Source: Welwitschia mirabilis (taxonomy: Eukaryota > Gnetophyta > Gnetopsida > Welwitschiales). From it: 64,000 nucleotides of DNA. The notes beneath the pieces were generated by a model. That model saw nothing but the letters and a program-made list of their open reading frames with translations. It made no database searches and was not told the origin of the DNA. Position numbers and translations under genes: made by a program. The stretch is taken from the NCBI GenBank assembly GCA_051453625.1, contig JBOZIK010000001.1, positions 121,015,213-121,079,212 of the forward strand. The letters are read 5' to 3'. Each line of letters begins with the position of its first letter. Positions within the stretch are counted from its first letter, which is position 1. Of this stretch, positions 21,960 to 34,399 are shown piece after piece.

Positions 21960-23739
21960 TTATATTTTATTATTAAAGATGATTAATTGTAGTTTCTTTT
22001 ACCTCAAGTTGCTTGTTATGCTACTCCACTTCATGATTCTAGCATTTATAAACTTTGGCCTTATATTTGATAATCTTAATGGCATTAAAAGATGAAACTT
22101 CATTTGATATTCTTCCTTATTCTACTTAAATGCTTTTAATAGGGTGCTAAGTGTGGAAAGCCAATTCATCTATGTCTTTCCTAAGTCTTTTCAAATATAT
22201 GAATAGTAGAATGGATTGATCCTTACTTTCTAATAAAAGTACAGGAGTTGCATTATCAAATCTAAGATAATAAGATATGAAACAAATTCATGTGTCCTTT
22301 AGCTCATTAATAGTAAAATCTTATTTCTTTTTAATGCAATAAATGGACTTCCTCTATAATTCTATTTGATTATCTTGAAAACCTATAAATGTTGTAAAAG
22401 AAAGATAGAACTCTTTAATAGTATGTTTGTTCATGGCCAAAATTAAATAGACCTCCAGAATAACGACATCGTCATATTGATATAGCTATTTTCTAACTTC
22501 TACTATACTCATTAGAACTAAATTCAATAATTCTAGTTCTTCTCCAAATGAACCATCCATATATATAAATATTTAATCTACTTTCATGATCCTATTTTGT
22601 TGCACATACTAAGGTAGTTGGCCTCTAGGAGGCTTCACTCTAATGAGAGCTAGAATTTTGACTTGTTGAGAAGTATGTGGCTAAACTAGTTGTTTAACCA
22701 TATAGGACATAATGGGTTATCCAGTAGGAGTCTGGACTTATGTCATACCACTAGTTGTAGGTTTTGGCTCATGCAGATTTTTGGAGCTTTTCTAATAGGG
22801 AGGATGGAATAGGCGTGATTCTCCTGAAGTCACTTCTAGAATTAAAAATTGATCTAATATTCTTGAAAGGCCTTTTAGTATCAAGGACTTGATTCCTCTA
22901 TTTCAAGCTTATTCTATGGAACCAAAATATTGTAGTCATCATAACTATGTCATAACATAAGAGTACCTGTACCTATTATAGTTAAAATTTTTTATTATAG
23001 TTAAAAATTTTTAATTATAAATCACCTTAATAATATCATACAAATTCCTTATAATAACTTTAAATTAAAAAAAATAATTTATCATTTGATGGCCCTTTAA
23101 CGGATACCACAATACTAGCCATGACACTATTTTTATCTTATCAAATAATACAATTCTCTAGTTGATGATCATTAATGTCATTCTATAAGGACATTATAAA
23201 AATCATTAGTTTCTTAGATAAGTTGTTCTAGAACTAATATGAGTACTCTCTGAATAATGTTTTCACTATATTTATCTTAGTGTGTTTGGGAATCTGCAAT
23301 TTTTTTTGTAATGGCCATAGAGGCATGAATCCAAAATCACACATCATGCTTCTAATAAGATCAATTTTCAATTGAAACTTCTGGTATATTTCTTATGTGT
23401 GATCCATATGTATGTTCCTAAGATGACTCTCCTAAGGTTGCTAATTTCATTAGTTAGAATCAAATAATAATTATATGATCTAAGGCTCTTAATATACTCC
23501 ACTTGTTCTATATCCCTATGACCTAAAGTGAATTCAAATTCATTTGTTATAGATAGATAACTTGGGATCAAAATAATAATGATCATATGTCTTAATGTAA
23601 ACGAAGCTAAAATAGATGATTTTGGAATAGACATGGTTAAAACAAAGGGAGTCTCTCTAATAATCTCAATAACATATTTGGGAATGGACTCATAAGATGT
23701 CATGCTAAAAGACTTAATAGGCATTAAAAAACTTTCCAC
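21960..23739 (-). pseudogene. Broken single frame of the 3.9 kb element, product unknown
   Basis: One minus-strand frame of about 590 codons runs from an ATG at 23739 to about 21960. It is open for the first 123 codons and then broken by over 20 stops, without frame change as far as I followed it. The part from 22560 reads like a soluble, charged protein with coiled-coil character near its end. A short CLYGHYKKNC stretch near 23300 is reminiscent of, but not a proper match to, a CCHC knuckle. No enzyme motif is seen. Most stops are TAG, TGA or TAA in places where CAG, CGA, CAA or TGG would restore sense. A gag-like product is the best guess from position. Confidence 0.5.
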
Positions 23740-24083
23740 AAAAATTGTTGAACCTATTTATAGCTCATGAATTTGGCCATTAGATAAATTCCAATACATG
23801 ACAACTTATTCACCCATTCTCAAGTGACATTGTAATTTCCTACTAAATGTGTAATATCCATAAAATAGCCTCATTAATTCTATTATCATATAAACATTTA
23901 ATAGCTTAGTATTTACTATTAATGAGATTAGGCTAGATGGAATCTTCACATGGGTAACTGTTCCCACTATATCATTCTCACATGTCCAAAGAGATTAGAT
24001 CTTAATCCTGAATACGATATATTTATAAATTTTGTGATTATGTAAATATTCATCTATTAAAAATGGATCTTCATAGTGGAAGG

Positions 24084-24095
24084 GCTCTAATACCA
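24084..24095 (-). other. Primer-binding site of the 3.9 kb element
   Basis: The plus strand reads gctctaatacca, one change from the complement of the initiator-Met primer site, adjacent to the LTR at 24096. Confidence 0.7.
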
Positions 24096-24333
24096 TGATG
24101 GTACATCTAGAAGTACAAATGACATAGGAGAAGTTAGCCACACAACACCATCTAATGTCACACTGATTGTGATATGGATATTCATGTATATAAGAAAAAT
24201 ATCAAACACTTACCACACTGAGTAATTTAATAATTTATGCCTCATATTAAGGGTCATGATCTTACTAAGGGTCACCTATAATATTAATCAATTACAATGT
24301 TATTATTAACTAATAATACATATTTGATAACAA
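24096..24333 (-). repeat. 5' LTR of the 3.9 kb element
   Basis: This is the partner of 20464-20699. It starts TGATGG and ends GATAACA on the plus strand. Confidence 0.7.
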
Positions 24334-24334
24334 A

Positions 24335-24812
24335 ATTAAATGCATAGCAATAATGTTAGTAATTGACACATTAGAAAAGGACAAATAAATGAATTACCTA
24401 TATTTATTAATGACATAGTTTCTTTATATTTCATTCTAGTCATTACCAATGCATAGGATCTAGTGAGATGAACCAACCAAGTAGAATTACCTTCAAGGTC
24501 TAGTGTATGAAACCATAGGATAATCAAGCCTATTTATCAAGCACACATTGTATCCCATGTAGATTTCATGCATGTCCAAACAACCCCTTTTTATGTTAAC
24601 AAAAGGATGTAAGAATCTTTACACCTCTTTCATAAGGATCATACCCCTTGAGTGGTGGTTATCACTATGCTTTATTAATGAGTCCTTTATTAATAATAGA
24701 ATAAGACATTTAATTCATTCTAAAAGACAAGTTATATTATTCAAATAAACAATTACAACATTTTTTGATTAATAGCTTTAAAATTAAAAGGATACAAGAT
24801 TAACTCTTAACA
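24335..24812 (-). repeat. 5' LTR of outer element, upper fragment
   Basis: It matches the 3' LTR from about base 100 to its end (1965-2393), including 'aggtctag', 'ccccttga' and the terminal 'taaca'. Confidence 0.65.
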
Positions 24813-25327
24813 TTTTCAACCGGTAGCATGTAACATCATATCTATGGAGCTCGGCTCCCATTTCTTTCATTGTTGNNNNNNNNNNNNNNNNNNNNNNNNN
24901 NNNNNNNNNNNNNNNNNNNNNNNNNNNNNNNNNNNNNNNNNNNNNNNNNNNNNNNNNNNNNNNNNNNNNNNNNNNNNNNNNNNNNNNNNNNNNNNNNNNN
25001 NNNNNNNNNNNNNNNNNNNNNNNNNNNNNNNNNNNNNNNNNNNNNNNNNNNNNNNNNNNNNNNNNNNNNNNNNNNNNNNNNNNNNNNNNNNNTTTTATGG
25101 AATTTTTCATTTTAGCATATTTTTGAGGAAAATGCTAGACCCCATTCTAGGAGAAAGAAATAGATAAATGGAATGATAATATTGATGATAAGCTCTAAAA
25201 CCCATTCTAGTAATTACTAATGAAAGAATTAAAGATCTTGAAAACAAAGTTCAATAGTTAAAATGGGGAAAAGACCCAATGTTATTGTGCATATTTTTGT
25301 AATATTTCACGTTCTTATTAAATCCTG
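24813..25327. other. Flank with a 217 N gap, nothing recognised
   Basis: The N run is 24876-25092. The bases on either side show no motif or matching repeat. ORFs drawn across the N run are meaningless. Confidence 0.5.
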
Positions 25328-26512
25328 TCAATCACAAATATATATTGTAAAATAGAATACACCAATATAGATAGGAGTGACCTGGATTTCATAACCTATT
25401 GAAGGAGTAGGAAAGAAGAAAGAGAATTGATTTCAAATGAAATATTGTTGTATTTTCTTTTAGGTAGAACAAAATAACAATGCAACTAAGCACACTATGC
25501 AAATGAGATTTAAGGCTAATCGATATGTAATATCTATTCAATTACTAAATTAACCTGCTATAGAGATTGACCCTTTATAACCTAGATCAATCAAGGAAAG
25601 TCGTCACTAGAACAAAACCAACCTAAACTATTACGTGTGTTAAACGGAATATGAAAATATGCAAAGTTGATCTAGAAAAATAAAATGCAATTCACCTAAA
25701 CTACCAATGTCCATCTTAACAAAGGTTTCCCTCATGATTTGTATCATAGATGAAGCTATCATAGAATCATAAGCAACATAAACCATAAGGGAGATGATAT
25801 AATAAAAGATATAAAAAGAGAAATAGATTTTTTATTATATTCGAACCAACATCCGTGTTACAAAGTAGCAACACCTCAATGAAGGATATACAACTCAACA
25901 CCAAGGAAGACATCTCTTTGCAATAAGAAGGGATGGATTTTTTGTCTTTTAATCTCTTGTCACAAGAATTTCTAGTGTCAAAGAAGATAGAGTCAAGGAT
26001 GAATGAGGTATTTATTACAAATAAGACTTTAAAAATAACAAACCCTAACAGATGTGGTAAAACCCTAATGGCTATGCAAGAAGGCACATAATACAGGACA
26101 AAATTTTGGTGAACAATTATTTTTAGATGTCATCCTACTGATCATCCAGACATCATAAGAGATGATGCCATATCATACATGATCCACATCAGCTACCATT
26201 TTGATTCAGTAAGTGTCCTAGTTATCATAACTTTTTCTGTTATTCATACTGTCATCCAGACAATAAGTGAATGATGGACCTCATAAAGTTATTTCTTATG
26301 TCATATCAGCCTCTTTAGTTATAGGATTTTTGCTTCAAATATAAAGTATTAAAATTTTCTTGAAAATTTTATCAAATGTAATGAAGATTACATGTTTTCG
26401 TGATATTTACCTTAGCTCTTCATTATTTTTGAAACTCAGCATAAACCTATCTAAGGTCCTACAAAACTACTCAAAATACCTTATCAAATACATACAATTT
26501 GGCATCGTAACA
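25328..26512 (-). repeat. 3' LTR of the Athila-like element
   Basis: It matches 36461-37687 almost end to end. Its upper end is 'ggcatcgtaaca', and a PPT complement (tagtctcccactt) follows. The last ~20 bases expected at the low end are missing or replaced. Confidence 0.75.
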
Positions 26513-29500
26513 TAGTCTCCCACTTAGCCTTGTTAGTCCTTGACAAAGTTAGGCAAACAGCCATGATTGTGAGCCAAATTGACTAAAGATAAATTAACTA
26601 GGAAACTATAAAATAAACTCATAAATTTTATCATGTAGGATAGAAATGTCAAAAACAGATAACTAAATGTTTTAAAATAAGTATCTGTACTATCATCTTG
26701 TATGTCATACAGACAATGGAAGGGACAACAAGATGAAAAAATATTCTTGAAAAATAGAAGTCTATAAAAAATGTTTTAGAAAGATAAACATTAAAACACT
26801 TTAAAATTATCAACCCTCTACTCATATATGTAGCACATCATAAAAATAATCATATGTATCATAGAAAATCACCATCATGAAATGTATTTATAATATATAA
26901 GTGATGTGTATAATATTCAAAAAATAAAAGTGGACATAATAATGATACTCAAAAAATGATGTCTATATAAAATCATGAGTTACAATCCACAAAGGGAAGA
27001 TACATAATACAATACAATAAAGTCACTCACCTCGTTGTGCAAGAATAGACCCCTGATGTGCAACATGCTTAGGTGTAGGTGGAGAAGATGGAGGATGATC
27101 ATGATCTTTAGGGAAATGGTCTCCAATAAATGTCGTGATGGATCATCTGGTCTTATCTTACTATTCTTAGACTGCCTCTAGGATGTATACTATAACACCA
27201 TGCTTAATGCACAATACATGATCATGCATATCTGTCAGTCGCTCCTCTATGTGCTGAACTCTTCTCTCAAGAATGGATGTCCTCTACTATAACTTAGCAA
27301 AGCCTTGGTTCATACTCTCTCGAAAGCCCTATGCTGTATCTACTAGAAAAGCCTGTATCTACTCAAGGATAATGCCAAGCATAAGCCTCTATACTTAAGA
27401 TCTCTCTGCATCTCCTCAAACCTATATGTCCATGTCTTATAAGTAGTAAGCTAATGTCTGAAGATGTGTAATTTGTTGTTCATTCATAGGCTTATGTATA
27501 CTAAAGCATTTAAAAATAGTTGAGAGGAGGCATGAGTATACTAGTATCTATATGTGATGATCCTTAATAATTGTCCTAATTCTCTTTAAGATAAAAGTCA
27601 ATAAGTCCATATGCTCTTCCTGTTTGAACACTGTTAGCATTCGAAGATGGGCTATCATGGCATGATTATCATGAAAAGATGGATTGATGTTATGAATTAC
27701 CCCTATATATAAAATTCGATAGGTAGGTGATAAATATATCACCAAAACTACCTGCGTATCACCAAAAACATTAGTTAGTAAGTCTAATGCTACACCATAA
27801 GCACAGTGCTTATATGTACTACTAGTTAAATGAATATGTGTGCTCCTAATTCCACCTAACTCAATAACTGTGGTGATGTGGCTTAAAAGAATAGAGATCT
27901 CATGGCTGTGAATCATAGCTATGATCATGTTGGCTAGGTGATCATAAGCATCAAACCTCTACTCAATGTGCATTGTGTTATTAAACTCTCTGGGAGGCGT
28001 AGTAGAATCCATGTGCATCCATTATCCATTTAAGTTTTAAATCTATAAATCTCTAATCTACTTTTGAATCAATCCTACATAGACATAGATCAAGCATGTC
28101 GAGGTGGTACATGCATGGGCTGCACACACTCAATCATAGGTGAGACTAGTGGACCCACCTCCTCCTCTGATAGAGTAGCCTCAGCCTTAGCCTATTTAGT
28201 TCATTATGTGCATGGCCTAACCAATCAAAAACATAAAGCGCAACATGCAAGATAAAGTGTAAACCTCTAAAATGTATCTCGTAAAAGCTCTAAATGACTC
28301 CAAAAATAAATTTCTTGTATAAAAATCATGAAAATATTTCCTTCCATATCCTTTAAGAAAATTCATAGATCCTATATTGTCTAATCATGTGAAGGAAAAA
28401 TATAAAATGTGATAAAAAATGAAAAAGAGAAAATTAGGTACACCCCATAAAAAGTCAAAAAATGAAAATGCTCAAATCAAAAAACTAATTTAGTAGAAGT
28501 ATAAAGCTCATTGCACTAATCAATTTACCTATACAGAACATTCTGTTTCAAATTATGGTTTTTGAGGAAATGAGTTTTAAAGATAAAAACCTCATTTTAC
28601 CTCATAAAATATACAAATTCAAATATCTCGTAAAATACTTAATGAAAATCCAATCCATAAGTAGCAAATCTAAGATCATGAAAACTAAACAATATACATG
28701 AAAATTATGCTCTAAAAGGCTAAAAAACAGGAGAAAAAGATAAAAATAATTAGGGATAGAAAAAGATACCTTATTTTAACAAATTCAATCAAATATTGCA
28801 AGCTAGGGCATTAAACTCAGAGGTGAAAGTTCCAAAACATCGGTAGGTCTAAACATGATGATTTTCTCTTAAAAGAATGGATGAAAATAATGCAAGAATA
28901 AAGAAAAATGTGGAAAAAAATGCTAGGTCATGGATTTAATGAACTGTCATCCACTTGGGTCATCTAGACGACAGCCTTAGAATGACAATCAAAAAATATT
29001 AGGATGTCATCCACCTTGTCATCTAGATGACATAATGGATGATGGGACTTTGAAAAGTTTAGAAAAATGGAGATGTCAACCAAACAAATTAGGCTTAGAT
29101 ATTAGCATAAAGGTATCAAATTTTATCAAAAAGTCCAAAGATGGAGAATGGTGAAAAATCTTGATGAACAAAGATCAAGAATGAGAAAATCTCCAAATAA
29201 TCAAAAGATAAGATGATGAGAATGTACTAAGTATGATGAAGCATGACAAAAAAAAACTTGACAAATGTGCTTGACTAAAAAATGATCATGAAAAAAATAT
29301 GCAGAACTCCGAAAGATTACAAAGGAATATCATGAAAATCACAAAGAACATCATCTAATCAAAATACTAAAAGAAATTTAACTTTAATTGATAAAACAAC
29401 ATGAGTGAAATTAAAAATAATAATAATAAGAAGACTATTAAATGATGAGGTCCTAAAAATGATAATGAAAAAGTATGGAAATGACTTTTAAATAACAAGT

Positions 29501-30470
29501 CAAACAACTAAAGAAAAATAGAACAAAAATGGATAACTAGAAATATGAAGAAGATAGCGTACCTACCCTAAATCCTAACCTAACAAACCCCCTCAAAAGA
29601 CATCATAAAGTCACTAAAGTAATAATGCATGATAAAATGTACTGATCCTATAAATTTTCACTAAAAAAGGAAGTGATTATGACGACACCAAGTGCTCTAA
29701 AGAATAACTGACAAGATCAAAATCTACTTAGAAATGAACTCACCTATTCACACCTAAAAATACACCCTAATCCTCAAAGATAAAATGATTATGTGGGAAT
29801 ACTAAGAGTCTAGGAAACAAGCAATGACTCTGATAATACTAATAACACCACTAATCCCATAGCCTCAAATTTTTATTACTATATTCTATGATAAGAGGAG
29901 TGAAACCATAATCAGAGAAGTAAGAACCCATGAAGCATGACCAACTAACCCCCCATGGAATTCCCATAACTACCAACACTACCAAAGGCTTCTTTCAGAA
30001 AAATTTACCCAGTGCAGGAGGACATCATGATGATTATGTATTTATCATAGATTCAATAGATCATGGTCATTACTCATTTTTCCTTTTCTAATGAATTATT
30101 CTCATATGACACATACTCTAAAAGATGAAGGTAAATAAGTGAGATGAAAGAAAGAAAAAAACATTCCTAAATAATCAAAGACCTTACACCATTGAGGAAA
30201 AAATAAAAACAAAGCCATATTCCTTCAAACTAAAGTTTATATACATATAAATTTCTTAAAAATAGGTGAATCCAATCTTATCACTATAAAATTCCCAAGT
30301 ATGAATACTAGTTATGGAAACTTCATAAAGCAAATATATAAGTTAATTAAAAGATGATCAAGTGATATTGTAACCTCTCCCAAAGGAATTGCCTAAGAGA
30401 TAATACAGACAATGATAGAAAGAAAGTCCTCCTCATTAAGAAGAATCTCCAAGACAAGTGCTTCTATTAT
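26513..30470 (-). other. 3' interior after integrase
   Basis: About 4 kb between the PPT and the end of integrase, as in Athila/Tat elements, which often carry an extra ORF here. Apart from the ORF at 27548-28050 nothing is recognisable. Copies of a TCTAGA-centred motif occur at 28958-29030. Confidence 0.55.
27548..28050 (-). pseudogene. Unrecognised ORF in the env-like position
   Basis: The frame is open for 126 codons from the ATG at 27928 and can be extended upstream in frame to about 28005 through one stop (TAG at about 27960). Residues include SHITTVIELGG, CAYGVALDLLTNVFGD and a charged C-terminus (FKQEEHMDLLTFILKRI). I do not recognise the family. In Athila elements the region after integrase may hold an env-like frame, but no signal peptide or clear membrane anchor is seen here. 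Confidence 0.4.
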
Positions 30471-30474
30471 GTTC

Positions 30475-31570
30475 AAGGTTGCATCAAAAGATTTTTTTGG
30501 TATATTTTCAACCTTTGTCCATTAACTTTCTAAATCTCCCTGGTGTCTAAGTCAGAAATCTCAACAGAGCCATTATAATGTACTTTTTCTATAAGATAAG
30601 GACCTAATCGTTTAGAGTTTAACTTGTTGCATAAAAGATGCACTCTAGTATTGTATAAAAAAACAAGTTGACCAGGTTCAAACTTTTTATGGATTAATTT
30701 TCTATTATGTTTGAACTTAGCTTGGGGTTTGTGAATGAGTTAATGATGTATGACACGAATATGTTTTTCAAATAAACGATTAAGTTGAGCTAATCTTGTT
30801 TTAATATTTTTATGAAGGTTTATAAGATTAAGTTGATGGGAAAAATGATAAGATTTATAACAAACATTAACTAGTAAAACAAAAACTTTTCTATACACAA
30901 GTTCATAAGGTGAAAAATAAAGAGAATTATGCCAAGCGGTACAGTAAGCTTAAAGAATATTATTAAGCTTAAAAGTCCAAGATTTCTTATTAATAGAAAT
31001 AAATTTTTAAGCATTTTCTTTATTTCTCTATTTGCATTTTTGGCTTAACCATGGTTTGTGGATGATAAGCAAAAGCTACTCTATGTTCAATCTGATGGAT
31101 AAAAGAAGTTTCCTAAAAAGATGCTTTATAAAATATGTTTCTTGATCACTAGTGATAATTTTAGAAAAACTAAAATGTTGGAAAATATAAGTTTTAATAA
31201 AATTAAAAATAGTTTGAGCATCATTCATAAAAGTAGAAATAGCTTCAACCCATTTAGTAACATAATCAAGAGCCACTAAAAATGTAATTCTTATCATTAG
31301 AAGGTGGTTTAATAGGGCCTATGAAATTGATTCCCTAATAATCAAAAGGTTTACATTCAAGAATAGGTTTAAGGATCATATCTTAAAAATGAACAAGACT
31401 ACCATAACGTTAATAAACATCACACCTTATAGAAAAATCAAAAGAGTCTTAAAAAAGACTAGGACAATAAAATCCAAAGAGAAAAATTTTTATTATTGTT
31501 TTCTATCCAATAAAATAGCATCATGGTAAAGATGAAGGATTTTAAATGTTTCCCATTCAGGAATACATTT
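30475..31570 (-). pseudogene. Integrase of the Athila-like element
   Basis: It is degraded but readable on the minus strand. The remnant of the zinc-binding region lies near 31440. The segment before the core includes FIGPIKPP (31320-31290). The core DDE start is ITFLVALDYVTKWVEAIS (31290-31230), followed by KIITSD (31150-31130, second acidic residue kept). AYCTAWHNSLYFSPYELVY follows (about 30940-30890). The C-terminal region has GQLVFLYNTRVHL (30680-30640) and FKVNGQRLK-like wording (about 30530-30500). Stops and shifts interrupt it throughout. Confidence 0.8.
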
Positions 31571-33100
31571 TTCATGATTTAATCTTTACACCTATGGTAA
31601 AGATGTGGTTCTATCCATTCATAATCACTTATTCTATGCAAAAAAGATCTTCTTTGATTATGACTCCAATGTTGTAGTGTTTTCATGATCACAAGATAAT
31701 TAATTATATCAGCATACCAAGGAGGAGGATGAGTAGAAGGTATGGCAAAAAGTTATTCATTCAAAAAAGAATTATTAATTATAAGATCACCAAGAGAAAA
31801 AAAAAATATGAGAAATGATCTATGACATTATTATGTTTCCTTACTTTATTAATGATAGTAAGATTAAATTCTTGCATGAGGAGGATCCATATAATGAGTC
31901 TAGCCTTAGAATCTTTCTTGGTTATGAGATACAAGATATATCTAATAGCTACATGGTTGATATAAACATTTGTATAAAATTCTAAAATATAGTATTTAAT
32001 ATTATCAAGGCAAAAGATTATGGCTAACATATCTTTCTCAATAGTAGTATAATTTGATTAATCTTTAGACAAAGTTTTGTTATAGTAACATATAACTTTA
32101 AAATCATTTTCATACATTTTTCCAAGAACCCCATCCATGGCAATATTACTAGCATCACGTATTAATTTAAAAGATTTTTTCCAATTGAGTCCCATTACTA
32201 TATGTGCAGAAGAGATTTTATATTTAAGTGTTTCAAAAGCAAGCTGACAAGATTCATTCCAATAAAATTTAGCTTCTTTTTCAAGTAACTAATAAAGGGT
32301 TCTATAAATTTTAGCATAATCTTGAATAAAACAATGATCAAGGAAAGATCTAACTTGTTTTATGTTTATTAGAGGAGTTAGGTTTTTAATAATACTTACT
32401 TTTTTAGGGTCCATCCTAATTCCCTTAATAAAAATATGATGACCTAACTAAAAAGAAACTCTTCTCCTAACTCAAATGTAGATCACTCTAAATACATCTA
32501 TCAAGGACTTTCTCTAACCTTTATAAGATTTATTTAAAGTTTTCACCAAATATTGAGAAGTTATCCATAAAAGTTTCAATTGAATCTTCTAATATATTAG
32601 AAAAGATATCCATCTTTATATGTTGAAAAGTTCCAGAGGCATTACAAATTCCAAGTGAAGTGAAAGTTATTTTTGTTTAATTATCACTAGTTGTACAAAC
32701 CTAATTATAACCACTGTACCCATCAAAAAAGCAATAAAAGGTATGTCCTTGGATTTTATCAAGTATTTGGTCAAGAAAAGGTAAAGCACAATGGTCTTTC
32801 TTTGTTACTTAATTAAGATTTCTAAAATCAATACACATTCTCTACTTTACTTCTCTCTTAGGCACTACCATCAAATGGCTAACCTACTCACTATCAAATA
32901 TGGTATAAATAATTCTGGAATTCATTACTTTAATGATTTTATCTTTTATGATTGTTCAAAGGCTAGATTTAGTCTTCTTCAGAGTTCCCTAATAGGTTTT
33001 GCATTATATTCAAGGTAGATTTTATGTTGAATAATGGAACTAAAAATGGCTGCTAAATCTTTGTGAGTAAAAGCAAATGCATTAATTTTAAAAGTCAAAA
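31571..33100 (-). pseudogene. RT and RNase H of the Athila-like element
   Basis: The RT N-terminus is poor, with MCIDYRKLN-type wording reduced to fragments near 32850-32780. The connection and RNase H are clear: SIIKNLTPL (near 32380), FYWNESCQLAFETLKYKI (32270-32210), DASNIAMDGVLGKMYENDF (32160-32100) and YYNKTLSKD (32080-32050). Next come MLAIIFCLDNIKYYILEF (32030 on) and ITKKDSKARLIIWILLMQEF (about 31930-31860). The DG in the RNase H core is still visible. One nearly continuous frame spans 32.4-31.78 kb. Confidence 0.8.
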
Positions 33101-33489
33101 TTGAGGTTAAAATTGATTCTTATTTGAGGAGAAAGATTTTCAATTTTTATCAATGATTTATTTTGATCATCACACAGAAGGATATATTTCAGATCACTAG
33201 GTAAAGGTTTCATATTTGAATTAAATTTTTAGTGTTTTTCATTTTTTAATCAAAGTTTACTGTTATCTCAGACCATCATCCACATGATAAGGATGGACAA
33301 CCTTCCTCAAAATATGGAAGATGCTGGACTTCTTCATAGACTACAGGTTCTATTTCTTCGTTCTCCTGAACAAAATATTCAATTCCTAAATGTTCATAGT
33401 TGAGTTTATCATGATTAAAATCTTTTAAATTTTATACTTCAAATGGATGATTATACAAGGTAGGCTCATAAAGTATTAACGATCTCTCT

Positions 33490-33990
33490 TTAAGTGGATG
33501 ATGCTATAAATGTAGGGTTGGTTTTATTTCTTCCTCTACATTCCACTTATCATCTAAATCTTTTTTATCGACATCAAAAACTCTAATATTAAACTTCTTA
33601 TTTCCTATGTAACGCTCCATTATTCTAGTTTGTATATCAATAATACAATGGACTGTTGCACAAAACGCTCTACTTAGAAGTAGTGGATAACCTCCATTAT
33701 GCTTAACTTTTATTACAACCACATCTATTGGATAGAATTATTTCTTAATTTGAATCACCATATCTTTTATTACTCCTACATATTTCTTCACTGATGTATC
33801 AAGCAATTCTAAGATAACACATGTAGGCTCAATTCTACTTTCCAAATCAAGTTTCTGACAAATGTGTAAACTCATAATGTTAACACTTATTTCTATATTA
33901 ATTAAGGCTTTTTTAATTCTTTTATTTCCTTCTAAAATGATATTAACTATTATAGCCTCAGGATCCTTAAATGTTTGACATTTTTGCAAA
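33490..33990 (-). pseudogene. Retropepsin of the Athila-like element
   Basis: Two minus-strand frames (33989-33738 and 33722-33504) cover the family pattern. The active-site triplet, normally D-[LS]-G before ASVN, reads I-E-I followed by SVN, so the catalytic aspartate is gone. SVKKYVGVIKDMVIQI matches the 'SVK-x-P-x-GIVEDVLV' segment. LLLSRAFCATVHCIIDIQ matches 'ILGRPFLATA-x2-IDV'. It cannot be an active protease. Confidence 0.75.
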
Positions 33991-34399
33991 ACTAAGTTGG
34001 TTATAGATTAGGCTATAAAGAATTTACTAGGTATGGTTCATTTTTGTTTTGTCATAATTAGGTATTTTGAAAACTTATAGTATTTAGGATTTTGTTTCAA
34101 GAGTTTCCAAAAAGGATAAACGTATTCTCACATCTTACATTAAGGCTTTCAGATGATTATCAAAAGTAGGATTAATATTTAATCTATTAAGCCAAGGGAT
34201 AATAAGTTTCTTTCCTTTATCTTAAAAAGAATTTTTCTTATTAATCCTATCACTTAAAGGAGAAGGAAAGTTATGATTTTCTAATATTTCAATATCCTCC
34301 TATTTTTCTTCATTTTTCATATCATTTTTAGAAGTTGAAGCCTCATAGGTAGGAGGTGTTGTGTCACTTCCACTTCTTATTACAAGCTTGCAATCTTTT

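Larger units (their letters stand above)
20464..24334 (-). mobile_element. 3.9 kb LTR element inserted in the 5' LTR above
   Basis: LTRs of about 236 and 238 bp lie at 20464-20699 and 24096-24333. A primer-site complement is at 24084-24095 and a purine tract (minus strand) follows 20699. Interior length is 3.4 kb, with one long but stop-riddled minus-strand frame and no recognisable PR, INT or RT. This fits a non-autonomous, gag-only or LARD-like element. The short A/T string AATTA is found at both borders. Removing the element rejoins the host LTR in register. Confidence 0.7.
1864..24812 (-). mobile_element. Old Ty3/gypsy LTR retrotransposon with two nested insertions
   Basis: The outer element of the stack reads on the minus strand. 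Its 3' LTR is 1864-2393. Its 5' LTR is 20370-20463 plus 24335-24812, split by a younger insertion. A degenerate initiator-Met primer-binding site lies at 20354-20367. Protease and the first half of reverse transcriptase lie at 15210-13702. The pol frame breaks right after a YSKN motif and resumes at 4846 with the expected next segment of RT, then RNase H and integrase down to about 2800. The intervening 4850-13701 is another element. No gag domain was identified between 15.3 and 20.35 kb, and all frames are broken, so it is dead. The pairing of the LTRs and the RT halves is inferred from sequence continuity across the insertions. Confidence 0.65.

Noticed and set aside
24784-25167. ORFs of 81-108 codons across 24876-25092
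   Set aside because: These are also artefacts of an N run; the few real residues show no motif.
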